From Lactobacillus sp. ESL0785 (GTDB taxonomy: Bacteria; Bacillota; Bacilli; Lactobacillales; Lactobacillaceae): 64,000 nt of DNA. The notes under the pieces are model-generated. The model was given only the letters and a program-made list of their open reading frames with translations. It was not told where the DNA came from and did no database searches. Below are positions 15,577 to 24,453 of this stretch, one piece after another. The stretch spans positions 558,001 to 622,000 of the forward strand of contig NZ_CP113916.1 of the NCBI RefSeq assembly GCF_029395455.1, given 5' to 3'. The stretch's first letter is position 1; every line of letters starts with the position of its first letter. The translations under genes and the position numbers were made by a program.

Positions 15577-18342
15577 ATGGATGAAAATAAAATCCGTGAA
15601 CTTTATGCCAAAAATGATGTTGCAGAAGTTTTTACAAATTTACATTCCTCATCTGATGGTTTGAGTTCCGCGGAAGCTGCTAAAAGACTGCAGAAGTATG
15701 GCCCTAATGAGATTAAAAAATCTCAGGATGAATCGCAATGGAAAGTATTCTTTAAGAATTTCGTTAGCATGATGGCGATTTTGCTGTGGATTTCTGGTGC
15801 AATTGCAATGTTAAGCGGCACAATTGAATTAGGAATTGCCATTTGGTTGGTTAATATTATTAACGGCTTGTTTAGCTTTTGGCAGGAACGTGCTGCCAAA
15901 CGGGCAACTGATGCGTTGAATAATATGCTGCCAACGTATGTGCAGGTTGTTCGTGACGGCAAAAAGATGCAGATTGATTCCAAAGAATTAGTCCCAGGAG
16001 ATGTCTTTATTTTGCAGGCTGGTAATGCAATCCCAGCTGATGCACGGTTGATTTCAGCTAGTTCAATGCAGGTTGATCAGAGTGCGTTAAATGGTGAATC
16101 AGTTCCTGAATCTAAGACAACTAAGTATGATGCAGGTGAAGGCAGCTATGCTGAAACCAATTTAGTTTATTCAGGGACAACAGTTGGTGCCGGAACAGCA
16201 CGTGCAATTGCGTTTGCAACGGGGATGGAGACTGAATTTGGTCGCATTGCCCAATTAACGCAGAAGCAAGAAAAAGTTGATAGTCCGTTGACGCAGGAAC
16301 TTAACCGGCTGACAAAGCAATTATCAATTATTGCTGTTTCAATTGGGGTTATCTTCTTAATTGCCGCTATTTTCTTCGTTAAATATCCGTTTGCTAAGGC
16401 ATTTATCTTTGCCTTAGGGATGATTGTTGCTTTTATTCCAGAAGGATTATTACCAACAGTTACTTTGAGTTTGGCTCAGGGTGTTCGCCGAATGGCCAAA
16501 AAGCACGCACTAGTTAAGGAATTAAATTCGGTTGAAACTTTAGGTGAAACAACGGTTATTTGTTCTGATAAGACTGGTACCTTGACGCAAAACCAAATGA
16601 CGATTCATTATATTTGGACACCTAAAAACGAATATAAGGTAACTGGCAATGGCTATGTTAACAATGGTCAGGTTGAATTAAATGGTAAGCAATTATGGTA
16701 TGAAGAAAATCCCGACTTACATAAATTAATTCAGATTGCTTCTCTTGATAATGATACCGCGGTGCAGCCAAGCAAGGTTAAGGGCGGCAAACCTAAGATT
16801 TTAGGTACGCCAACTGAAGCATCATTAATTATCATGGCGCAAAAGGCTGGTTTTGACCGGCAAAAAGTTTTGGTTAAGTATCCAAGACTACGCGAATTGC
16901 CGTTTGATTCTGATAGAAAACGGATGTCAACAATTCACCGCTGGAATGACAAGCAATATATTATTTTTACTAAGGGTTCTTTCAGTGATGTAATTAAGCA
17001 ATGTGACCAAATTCAAGTTGATGGTCAGGTCCGTGAATTAACGCAGGATGATCATGAACGTGCGGACAAAGTGAATGCTAATTATGCAGCAAAAGGCTTA
17101 CGTAGTATGGCGATGGCCTATCGGATTGTTGAACGTGCGGCAACGGATGTTAACAAGCTCACAATTGCTGATGCTGAAACGCACTTAGTCTTTGTTGGTT
17201 TGACAACAATGAGTGACCCGCCACGTCCAGAAATTTACAATGCAGTTAAACGGTGTCATGAAGCTAAAATCAAAATCATTATGGTTACTGGTGACTCAAA
17301 ATTGACGGCTAAGTCAGTTGCTGTTCAAATCGGATTAACTTCGGATAAGGCACGAGTTATTTCAGGAACTGAGCTTGAAGAAATGAGTGACAGTGAATTA
17401 CGTGAGGCACTCAAGGGTGAAGTTATTTTTGCACGGGTTGCACCTGAGCAAAAGTACAAGGTTGTTAAGACCTTGCAGGAAAATGGTGAAATTGTAGCTT
17501 CGACTGGTGATGGTGTTAATGATGCTCCTGCTTTGAAACAAGCCGATATTGGAATTGCGATGGGAATGACCGGGACAGATGTTGCCAAAGATGCTGCTAA
17601 CATTATTCTAACTGATGATAACTTTGCTTCAATTGTTGCCGCAATTGAAGAAGGCCGAGCTGTTTACAGTAACATTCGGAAGTTCTTAACATATATTTTG
17701 ACCTCTAATGTTCCTGAAGCCTTTCCATCAATTTTGTTCTTGTTCTCTGGTGGCTTAATTCCACTGCCAATGACAGTTATGCAGATTTTAACGGTTGACT
17801 TGGGAACAGATATGCTGCCAGCATTAGGGCTTGGTGGTGAAGCTGTTGATCCAGATGTGATGAAACAGGCGCCAAGAAAGCGAAATGAACATTTGCTTAA
17901 TCGCAGTGTTATTCTTCATGCGTTTTTATGGTACGGTCTTATTTCAAGTATTATTTCGATTGGTGCCTACTTCTTTGTTAATACTCAAAATGGATGGCCG
18001 CAAGCTGCTTTAGCTTCCAGTGGTTCTGTTTACATGCGGGCAACGACGATGGTTCTAGGAGCAATCGTCTTTACGCAAATTGCTAATGTTTTAAATTGCC
18101 GGACTAACAAGGTTTCAATTTTTAAGAAGGGCTTGTTCAGTAACCATAATATTTGGTATGGTATTATCTTTGAAGTTCTGCTTTTCTTAGTTTTGACGGT
18201 AACACCAGGTTTACAGCAATTATTCAATACCACTAGATTATTGCCAACAGATTGGTTATTCCTCTTCTGTCTGCCAATCCCACTGGTTTTAATTGATGAA
18301 TTACGTAAATGGCTGTTTTTCCACAAGGAAACTAATAAGTAA
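15577..18342 (+). CDS. Cation-transporting P-type ATPase (P2 type)
   Basis: Large ion pump, 921 residues, in the cytoplasmic membrane. It has the actuator-domain ALNGES, phosphorylation motif CSDKTGTLTQNQ with Asp331, MVTGDSKLTA, and the hinge TGDGVNDAPALKQADIGIAM. About ten membrane helices are expected, and a cation_ATPase_N-like segment (about 10-75) opens the protein. The fourth helix reads FIPEGLLPTV (Pro288), the PEGLL pattern typical of Na/K-type (P2C-like) pumps rather than the PEALP of SERCA-type calcium pumps. So the ion may be sodium, potassium or protons, but this is inferred. The start follows AGAAGGTAA. A terminator is downstream. Confidence 0.92.
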   Translation: MDENKIRELYAKNDVAEVFTNLHSSSDGLSSAEAAKRLQKYGPNEIKKSQDESQWKVFFKNFVSMMAILLWISGAIAMLSGTIELGIAIWLVNIINGLFSFWQERAAKRATDALNNMLPTYVQVVRDGKKMQIDSKELVPGDVFILQAGNAIPADARLISASSMQVDQSALNGESVPESKTTKYDAGEGSYAETNLVYSGTTVGAGTARAIAFATGMETEFGRIAQLTQKQEKVDSPLTQELNRLTKQLSIIAVSIGVIFLIAAIFFVKYPFAKAFIFALGMIVAFIPEGLLPTVTLSLAQGVRRMAKKHALVKELNSVETLGETTVICSDKTGTLTQNQMTIHYIWTPKNEYKVTGNGYVNNGQVELNGKQLWYEENPDLHKLIQIASLDNDTAVQPSKVKGGKPKILGTPTEASLIIMAQKAGFDRQKVLVKYPRLRELPFDSDRKRMSTIHRWNDKQYIIFTKGSFSDVIKQCDQIQVDGQVRELTQDDHERADKVNANYAAKGLRSMAMAYRIVERAATDVNKLTIADAETHLVFVGLTTMSDPPRPEIYNAVKRCHEAKIKIIMVTGDSKLTAKSVAVQIGLTSDKARVISGTELEEMSDSELREALKGEVIFARVAPEQKYKVVKTLQENGEIVASTGDGVNDAPALKQADIGIAMGMTGTDVAKDAANIILTDDNFASIVAAIEEGRAVYSNIRKFLTYILTSNVPEAFPSILFLFSGGLIPLPMTVMQILTVDLGTDMLPALGLGGEAVDPDVMKQAPRKRNEHLLNRSVILHAFLWYGLISSIISIGAYFFVNTQNGWPQAALASSGSVYMRATTMVLGAIVFTQIANVLNCRTNKVSIFKKGLFSNHNIWYGIIFEVLLFLVLTVTPGLQQLFNTTRLLPTDWLFLFCLPIPLVLIDELRKWLFFHKETNK

Positions 18343-18346
18343 AAAA

Positions 18347-18386
18347 ATAAAATCGCTTATCTTGTTAGGTAAGCGATTTTTATTTA
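18347..18386 (+). terminator. Rho-independent terminator after the P-type ATPase
   Basis: Stem AAAATCGCTTA / TAAGCGATTTT around a ten-base loop, with T-rich 3' end. Confidence 0.9.
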
Positions 18387-18419
18387 TGCTAAAATTAACC
18401 TTTAAGGAGTAGTGCAAAA

Positions 18420-18800
18420 ATGAAATGGATAGCAAAGATTGTTAATATTGGTGCACAAGCACTCGAACCGAAGACTAAAATGGTAATTTTATTCGGTGAA
18501 AATGTTAATCAAGATTTAAAGAAAGTAGCAATTACACAGCGATTTGCTCAGGCAACATCACTTAATGATTTTATCTTTAAAAAAGGTGATACAATCACAA
18601 TTGCTGGGCAAACTTATGCTGCTACTTTTGTTGGTGCGATGACGCAGAGCAACATGAAAACTATGGGGCACGTAACATTGTATTTTGGACAAAAAGTCCC
18701 GCAAAATCCGTTAGGAAATGCAATTTATTTGCAGTTACCGGGTGCGCAGCTACTACCGAAATTTAAGGTTAATGATGAGATTATTTATGAACATATTTAG
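18420..18800 (+). CDS. Orphan PTS glucitol/sorbitol IIA (GutA)-like protein
   Basis: A 126-residue protein with the GutA/SrlB fold signature: MVILFG in the first half, then the conserved GHVTLYFG and a beta-rich end. No sorbitol IIB, IIC or dehydrogenase gene is nearby. In E. coli GutA, as I recall it, the phosphorylated His lies in a FIHCHG segment. Here the aligned stretch reads VAITQRF with no His. The only His residues are in GHVTLYFG and at the C-terminus. So a phosphocarrier role is doubtful. It is followed after 14 bases by an AI-2E family gene, probably in one transcript. Confidence 0.75.
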   Translation: MKWIAKIVNIGAQALEPKTKMVILFGENVNQDLKKVAITQRFAQATSLNDFIFKKGDTITIAGQTYAATFVGAMTQSNMKTMGHVTLYFGQKVPQNPLGNAIYLQLPGAQLLPKFKVNDEIIYEHI

Positions 18801-18814
18801 TTTGGGATGGGTTG

Positions 18815-20002
18815 ATGAAATACAAACGAAGACAAGGTGAGCAAAGCGTTTTTCAAAAGTGGTTTTTGAATAATCGTTTTAGCATCGTTTTACTTAACTT
18901 TTTGCTGTTTTTTTTAGTAATCTGGCTATTTAATAAAATTTCTTTTGTTTTAAATCCAGCGCGATTATTTGTTAGCGCGATTTTACCGCCATTAGTGCTA
19001 GCAGTAATTCAATTTTATATTATGAATCCACTGGTTGATTTTCTGGAGCGGAAGTTTCACGTACCACGGTTCGTGACAATTATTGGTTTATTTTTGCTGG
19101 TTGCAGTTATCTTAGTTTGGATTATTAATACGTTATTGCCAATTGTGCAGAGTCAGATTAACTCATTAATTAAGCATTGGCCACATATCTGGAATAATGC
19201 TACATTGGCTATTCAAAATGAGCTTAGTGATCCCCAGTTTCACAGTGTTAAAAATAATATTAATGGCGCCATTAATCATGCTCAGAATATGTTGTTTAAA
19301 TCTAGTCAGAATGCTATTAATGCGGCTCTTAATAATATTTCATCTGCGATTAGTGTGATTACAATCATTTTTATGACGGTTGTTACAGCGCCGTTTATTC
19401 TATTTTTCATGTTGAAGGATGGTCATAAATTACGACCATATGTTACTGAATTTGCGCCTAAACGCTGGCAAAAAAGTTTTAGTCAATTGCTTTATGAAAT
19501 TAATGCTGCTCTAGCTTCATATATTCGTGGTCAGATTACCGTTGCTTTTTGGGTTGGCATTATGTTTGCAATTGGCTACACTATTATTGGACAGCCGTAT
19601 GCAATTGCTTTGGCTGTGCTAAGTGGTTTTTTGAATTTGATTCCGTATTTCGGTACCTTTATTGCCTTTATTCCGTCAATTGTAATTGCAATAATGATTT
19701 CTGTACCAATGTTAATTAAGGTACTAATTGTTTTTGCAATTGAACAAACGATTGAATCCCGAGTAATTAGTCCGTTAGTGATGGGCAATAAGATGGCAAT
19801 GCATCCAGTTACCACTATTTTGCTCTTAATTGGTGCTAGTTCAGTGTGGGGCTTATGGGGAGTTATTTTCGGAATTCCAATTTATGCCATTTTAAAGATA
19901 ATCATTATGCGCGTGTATAATTACTATCGTAGAGTTTCGCAAGTGTTTGCGGAAGATAAAAGTGCTTCTTTGACCACAGAAGATGCAGAAAATAAAAATT
20001 AA
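18815..20002 (+). CDS. AI-2E family membrane protein
   Basis: Integral membrane protein of the AI-2E (PF01594-type) permease family, about 395 residues with about eight helices. N-terminal helices are at roughly 24-50 and 70-110. A long amphipathic stretch (about 115-175) follows. The conserved core includes LNLIPYFGTF and the late TTILLLIGASSVWGLWGVIFGIP. Members have been linked to autoinducer-2 export or sodium/proton antiport, so the substrate is open. The start is taken as ATG 18815, after GGGATGGG; a TTG one codon upstream is equally possible. The C-terminus is a charged tail. Confidence 0.88.
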   Translation: MKYKRRQGEQSVFQKWFLNNRFSIVLLNFLLFFLVIWLFNKISFVLNPARLFVSAILPPLVLAVIQFYIMNPLVDFLERKFHVPRFVTIIGLFLLVAVILVWIINTLLPIVQSQINSLIKHWPHIWNNATLAIQNELSDPQFHSVKNNINGAINHAQNMLFKSSQNAINAALNNISSAISVITIIFMTVVTAPFILFFMLKDGHKLRPYVTEFAPKRWQKSFSQLLYEINAALASYIRGQITVAFWVGIMFAIGYTIIGQPYAIALAVLSGFLNLIPYFGTFIAFIPSIVIAIMISVPMLIKVLIVFAIEQTIESRVISPLVMGNKMAMHPVTTILLLIGASSVWGLWGVIFGIPIYAILKIIIMRVYNYYRRVSQVFAEDKSASLTTEDAENKN

Positions 20003-20017
20003 TGTAAGATTTAAGCG

Positions 20018-20045
20018 GAGTGTGGTTGTGTGCCACGCTCTTTTA
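20018..20045 (+). terminator. Short terminator-like hairpin before trmL
   Basis: Eight-base-pair stem GAGTGTGG / CCACGCTC (one G-U pair) followed by TTTTA. It is weaker than most terminators here and may be only partly effective. Confidence 0.55.
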
Positions 20046-20059
20046 TTAAGGAGAAATAG

Positions 20060-20617
20060 ATGACGAATCATGTTGTATTATACGAACCATTAATGCCGGC
20101 AAATACGGGTAATATTGCTCGGACTTGTGCGGGGACGAATACAGTATTGGATCTGATTGAGCCGTTAGGCTTTCAGATTGATGATAAAAAGATGAAGCGG
20201 GCTGGTCTTGATTATTGGGACAAGGTTGATGTTCGTAAGCATGATGACCTAGAGGCCTTCCTAAAAACATTGGGACCTCAAGATGAGCTATACTTAATTT
20301 CCAAGTTTTCTGCTAAAAATTATGCTGAAGTTGATTATACTGATCAGAATAAGAATTATTATTTCATCTTTGGTAAGGAAACTACGGGATTGCCAGAAAC
20401 TTTTATGCGAGAATATTATGATCGTAATTTACGAATACCAATGTCGGACAATATTCGTTGCTATAATTTAGCTAACTCAGTAGCAATGGTTCTGCTTGAA
20501 GCGTTACGCCAACAAGGTTTTCCTAATATGGAAACGGCGCATCATTATGAAAATGATAAGCTAAAAGATGATTATAATCGCCCAGAACGCTATGAAAGAA
20601 ACTTAGGGGAAAAATAA
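20060..20617 (+). CDS. trmL: tRNA (cytidine/uridine-2'-O-)-methyltransferase TrmL
   Basis: SPOUT-class methyltransferase that modifies the ribose of wobble position 34 in leucine tRNAs, using S-adenosylmethionine. The product is 185 residues, slightly longer than the usual ~160. Motif 1 is PANTGNIARTCAGT near the N-terminus. The trefoil-knot motifs are FGKETTGLP and IPMSDNIRCYNLANSVAMVL. The last ~20 residues are a charged extension. The start follows AAGGAGAAA. The stop overlaps the next ATG by one base (TAATG). Confidence 0.93.
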   Translation: MTNHVVLYEPLMPANTGNIARTCAGTNTVLDLIEPLGFQIDDKKMKRAGLDYWDKVDVRKHDDLEAFLKTLGPQDELYLISKFSAKNYAEVDYTDQNKNYYFIFGKETTGLPETFMREYYDRNLRIPMSDNIRCYNLANSVAMVLLEALRQQGFPNMETAHHYENDKLKDDYNRPERYERNLGEK

Positions 20618-21009
20618 TGAATTTTACAAAAGAAACACCAGTGATGGTTAAGAACTTTCACTATGATATTAATGAAAAACCAGAGGTTAAGGATCAGGTT
20701 AATTTTGGCTTAAAAAAGGTAGAAAAACAAAATGACGATGGCACAACTGATCCTGGTGACGGTGGCAGTTATTTTGATGTAACCGTGATTTTTGATGTTG
20801 CCCCAGCACCTGGAGAATTTTCTGTTAGCGGGATGATTAGTCAGATTGTCAAATTGGAAGATTATTTTGGCGATGGCAGTGACTTAGAAAAAACTGATTA
20901 TAAGTTGTTGAGTCGGCCATTAGTTGAATATATTGAAACATTAACTTATGAAGTTACACAAATTACTCTGGATGAACCAGTTAATTTGAACTTCCAAGCT
21001 AATTTTTAG
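20617..21009 (+). CDS. DUF1149 family protein
   Basis: A 130-residue acidic protein resembling the DUF1149 family found in Lactobacillales, related in fold to SecB-like proteins. Conserved-looking stretches are FHYDINEKPE, FDVTVIFDVAPAPGEFSVSG, and the C-terminal RPLVEYIETLTYEVTQITLD, with a final beta strand NLNFQANF. It has no signal peptide or membrane helix. It is translationally coupled to trmL (one-base overlap) and followed 19 bases later by ftsK. Function is unknown; a chaperone-like role is only suggested by the fold family. Confidence 0.8.
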   Translation: MNFTKETPVMVKNFHYDINEKPEVKDQVNFGLKKVEKQNDDGTTDPGDGGSYFDVTVIFDVAPAPGEFSVSGMISQIVKLEDYFGDGSDLEKTDYKLLSRPLVEYIETLTYEVTQITLDEPVNLNFQANF

Positions 21010-21028
21010 TTTTTGATTAGGTGCAGCT

Positions 21029-23485
21029 ATGCCTAAGAAGAAAAAGAGAAAAGTAGTCAAAAAACGTAAAAAAGCGCAGAACGCAGGAATGACTTGGGCG
21101 GTTATTGGCTTAATACAAATAATTATTGCTGTGTTAGCATTTGTTAAATTTGGCGTGCTGGGCAAACAAATTGCTAATTGCTTTCGCCTGTTTTTCGGTG
21201 ATTCGTACTTATTCATGGCCGCACTATGTGCTTTATTTGGCATTGTGCTGTTGATTTATAACCAACCAATGCATTTTAAATTTAAACGCAGTTTTGGCCT
21301 GTTTTTGGCAATTTTTGGCTTACTTTTGCTGCAGAGTAGTTTTTATTTTGAACATGAATTGGTTAATAATGCTTTTATAAATTCCTTTTGGCATGAAATG
21401 ATGGCTGAATTTGGTCGAGCAGCAGTTACTGTTTCGGTTGGTGGTGGCATGATAGGTGCATGTGGTTATCAATTGTTTTATACGTTGCTGGGACATATTG
21501 GGTTGCGAATTATTGCAATTTTGCTGATACCAATTGGCACGTTGATGTTTTTTGATGTTAAATTTAGAACCATTATTATTAAATTTCAGTCTTTTAGTCA
21601 GCTATTTATTGATAAAAATAAGCAGGCTGGGACAAAAATTAAGAATAAATACGGTACAATTCGAGAACAGCAAGTCGCAAAAAGAGCGCATAAGCGAGTT
21701 GTCTCGGGAGGTAAAGATAATTCTATTGGTTCACAAGTGCCACTTTTTCCTGATGTTAATGATTTTACAGTTAAGAAGGATACGTCAACCAATGTTCCAG
21801 TTGAGCAAGATGCAGCTGAAGAACAAGTAGCAACACCTGCGGCAACGGAAGAAGAAACTGAACCGCAAATTCAAATTGCAAGTCAAAATGAGGATCAGAC
21901 TAAAGTAGCAGAACCAGAAGAAGTGTCAGAAGTGCAAGAGACTAACTTGCCTAAGTCACATTCATTTGCTGATGAAGATCAAAAAATGCTGCAGGAACTA
22001 GCTAATGTTGATCATGGTGAGTTGAAGCAGGATAAGAAGACAAGTGCAGAATATAAGAAGCCACCTTTGTCACTACTTGATGCAATTAAAAATGCGGATC
22101 AGAGTGCTGATAAAGATTTAATTAGAAAAAACACCCAGACATTGCAGTCAACTTTTAAGAGCTTCGGCGTAAATGTTATCATTAAAAAAGCTATTTTGGG
22201 GCCGACGATTACCAGATATGAGGTTCAACCTGCAGTTGGGGTTAAAGTTAGCCGAATTGTGAATTTGGCTGATGATTTGGCATTGGCTTTAGCAGCTAAA
22301 GACATTAGAATTGAAGCGCCAATTCCTGGGAAACCATTTATTGGTATTGAGGTGCCTAATCGGACCAATTCAGTTGTTGCTTTTAAAGATGTAATGCAAA
22401 ATCAGGATGCCAAGGCACGAGAACAGCCGATGGTTGTCCCGTTAGGTAAGGACGTTACGGGACAGACAATCTCAGCTAATTTGGCTAAAATGCCTCACTT
22501 GCTGATTGCTGGTTCAACTGGTTCAGGGAAGTCTGTGGCGATCAACACAATTTTAACTAGTATTTTAATGAAAGCACTGCCTGATCAAGTTAAACTGATT
22601 TTAATTGATCCTAAAATGGTTGAATTATCTGTTTATAATGGCGTGCCCCACTTGCTAATTCCGGTTGTAACTGATGCCAAATTAGCAGCAAATGCGTTGA
22701 GCAAGGCGGTTAAAGAAATGGAGCGACGTTATAAATTATTTGCAGCTAGTGGTGCCCGTAATATGGCTGAATTTAACGAAAAAGTTAAAGTTAACAACCA
22801 AGATAAGACTAAACCAGCAATGAAGACATTGCCGTATATTTTAGTTGTTGTTGATGAATTAAGCGATCTGATGATGGTTGGTGGTCATGATGTTGAAGGA
22901 GCAATTGTGCGGTTAGGGCAAATGGCGCGTGCTGCTGGAATTCACATGATTTTAGCAACGCAAAGACCGAGTGTTGATGTTATTACCGGATTAATTAAGG
23001 CCAATGTACCATCGCGAATTTCTTTTGCTGTGTCTAGTGGTATCGATTCGCGCACAATTTTAGATCAGACAGGTGCTGAAAAATTATTAGGTCGTGGGGA
23101 CATGCTTTACATGCCTGTTGGTGCTTCTAAACCGGAGCGAATTCAGGGCGCTTATGTTTCTTCAAGTGAAGTTGAACGAATAATCAATTGGGTTAAACAG
23201 CAGCAAAAGCCCGAATATGATCAAGAAATGATTCCGCAGAAGGGAGCAGAAACAGCTTCTGGGTCTGCTGATGAACCAGAAGATGAATTGTATAATAAAG
23301 CAGTTGACCTTGTCAGGCACCAGCAAACTGCCAGTGTTTCAATGTTGCAGCGACGCTTCCGAATTGGTTATAATCGAGCTGCGCGGATTGTGGATGACAT
23401 GGAAGCAAAAGGCGTTGTCGGACCTTCAGAAGGTTCAAAGCCGCGTCAGGTTCTACTGCCGCCAGAAGAGCAACAGACAAAATAA
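21029..23485 (+). CDS. ftsK: DNA translocase FtsK/SpoIIIE
   Basis: Septal DNA pump that clears chromosome arms during division. The product is 818 residues. A lysine-rich start is followed by four to five membrane helices (about 22-185). A charged linker (about 190-360) follows, then the RecA-like motor with Walker A AGSTGSGKS (Lys501) and Walker B-like ILVVVDELSDLMM. The C-terminal gamma winged-helix domain (about 745-810, with SMLQRRFRIGYNRAARIVD) reads orientation sequences on DNA. Codirectional with trmL and the DUF1149 gene. Confidence 0.96.
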   Translation: MPKKKKRKVVKKRKKAQNAGMTWAVIGLIQIIIAVLAFVKFGVLGKQIANCFRLFFGDSYLFMAALCALFGIVLLIYNQPMHFKFKRSFGLFLAIFGLLLLQSSFYFEHELVNNAFINSFWHEMMAEFGRAAVTVSVGGGMIGACGYQLFYTLLGHIGLRIIAILLIPIGTLMFFDVKFRTIIIKFQSFSQLFIDKNKQAGTKIKNKYGTIREQQVAKRAHKRVVSGGKDNSIGSQVPLFPDVNDFTVKKDTSTNVPVEQDAAEEQVATPAATEEETEPQIQIASQNEDQTKVAEPEEVSEVQETNLPKSHSFADEDQKMLQELANVDHGELKQDKKTSAEYKKPPLSLLDAIKNADQSADKDLIRKNTQTLQSTFKSFGVNVIIKKAILGPTITRYEVQPAVGVKVSRIVNLADDLALALAAKDIRIEAPIPGKPFIGIEVPNRTNSVVAFKDVMQNQDAKAREQPMVVPLGKDVTGQTISANLAKMPHLLIAGSTGSGKSVAINTILTSILMKALPDQVKLILIDPKMVELSVYNGVPHLLIPVVTDAKLAANALSKAVKEMERRYKLFAASGARNMAEFNEKVKVNNQDKTKPAMKTLPYILVVVDELSDLMMVGGHDVEGAIVRLGQMARAAGIHMILATQRPSVDVITGLIKANVPSRISFAVSSGIDSRTILDQTGAEKLLGRGDMLYMPVGASKPERIQGAYVSSSEVERIINWVKQQQKPEYDQEMIPQKGAETASGSADEPEDELYNKAVDLVRHQQTASVSMLQRRFRIGYNRAARIVDDMEAKGVVGPSEGSKPRQVLLPPEEQQTK

Positions 23486-23658
23486 AATTTAAGAAAGTTT
23501 AGCAAGTACTAATTTTATGCAATCCTTGTAAAAAATAATGTTAAAATTAAAACGAACATTGTAGATGGAAAAGTGTAGAATTGAATAAGTCATTGTTATA
23601 TAATTTGTACTATTGTGTTGATTGTTAGCTCATAATTGAGCAGAAAAGGAATATTGAA

Positions 23659-24387
23659 ATGCAGCGAGCGATTGTGTTTGGTGCGACAGGTGGCATTGGG
23701 CAAGCGATTTGTACTGAATTGGCAAAAGCAGGTTGGTCATTGTATCTTCATTGCAGTCAAAATTGGGAGTTAGCTTGTCGGTTAAGTAAACAATTGATGC
23801 AGGATTATCCTGAGCAGGATTTTATTCCACTCAAACTGAGTTTTTTGGTTGATAATGATGATTTGACAGCTTTTGCGTCGGGCTTATTACCAATTAATGC
23901 TGCGGTTTTTGCCCAGGGAATTACAGATTATAATTTTGTTAGTGAGCAGCTAATGAGTAAGGTAGACCAAATACTGCAAGTTAATTTGTTGACGCCAATT
24001 AAGTTAACAGGGTTACTTGAGCCGCTGCTAATTAAAAATGATTTTAGCCGGCTTGTTTATCTTGGTTCAGTATATGGTGGTCAAGGTAGTGCAATGGAAG
24101 CTGTTTATAGCAGTTCTAAAGCTGGCTTATCGCGCTTTGCTCAGAGTTATGCCCGTGAAGTAGCATCAACTAACTTAACAGTTAATGTAATTGCGCCTGG
24201 TGCGGTTAATACACAGATGAATGCAATGTTCTCGTCTGAAACGATGGCGGAAGTGAAGAGTGAAATTCCTGCAGGTCGGTTGGCCGAAAGCAGCGAGGTT
24301 GCTTTTTGGGTTGAAACCCTGCTACAAGAGCGTTCAGGCTATTTAACTGGCCAGACAATTTATGTTAGTGGCGGTTGGCTTTTATAA
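23659..24387 (+). CDS. Short-chain dehydrogenase/reductase (YmfI-like, FabG family)
   Basis: NAD(P)-dependent oxidoreductase of the classical SDR family, 242 residues. The dinucleotide-binding GATGGIGQA is at residues 8-16. The active-site Tyr and Lys are in YSSSKAG (about residues 153-159), with the preceding Ser in LGSVYGG. The end, GYLTGQTIYVSGGW, is typical of FabG-like enzymes. It sits between ftsK and a rodZ-like gene, the place of Bacillus ymfI. The M16 peptidase genes ymfF and ymfH that usually precede it are not present; only a 173-base gap remains. Substrate is unknown. Confidence 0.9.
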   Translation: MQRAIVFGATGGIGQAICTELAKAGWSLYLHCSQNWELACRLSKQLMQDYPEQDFIPLKLSFLVDNDDLTAFASGLLPINAAVFAQGITDYNFVSEQLMSKVDQILQVNLLTPIKLTGLLEPLLIKNDFSRLVYLGSVYGGQGSAMEAVYSSSKAGLSRFAQSYAREVASTNLTVNVIAPGAVNTQMNAMFSSETMAEVKSEIPAGRLAESSEVAFWVETLLQERSGYLTGQTIYVSGGWLL

Positions 24388-24453
24388 AGGTAAAAATAAT
24401 TAGTAGTATATGTTATACTCAAAGTGATGAATAAATATTTTAAAGAGGTAACT

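Noticed and set aside
20018..20045. Possible riboswitch or small RNA before trmL
   Set aside because: Only one short hairpin is present, with no further structured elements; it is better read as a weak terminator.
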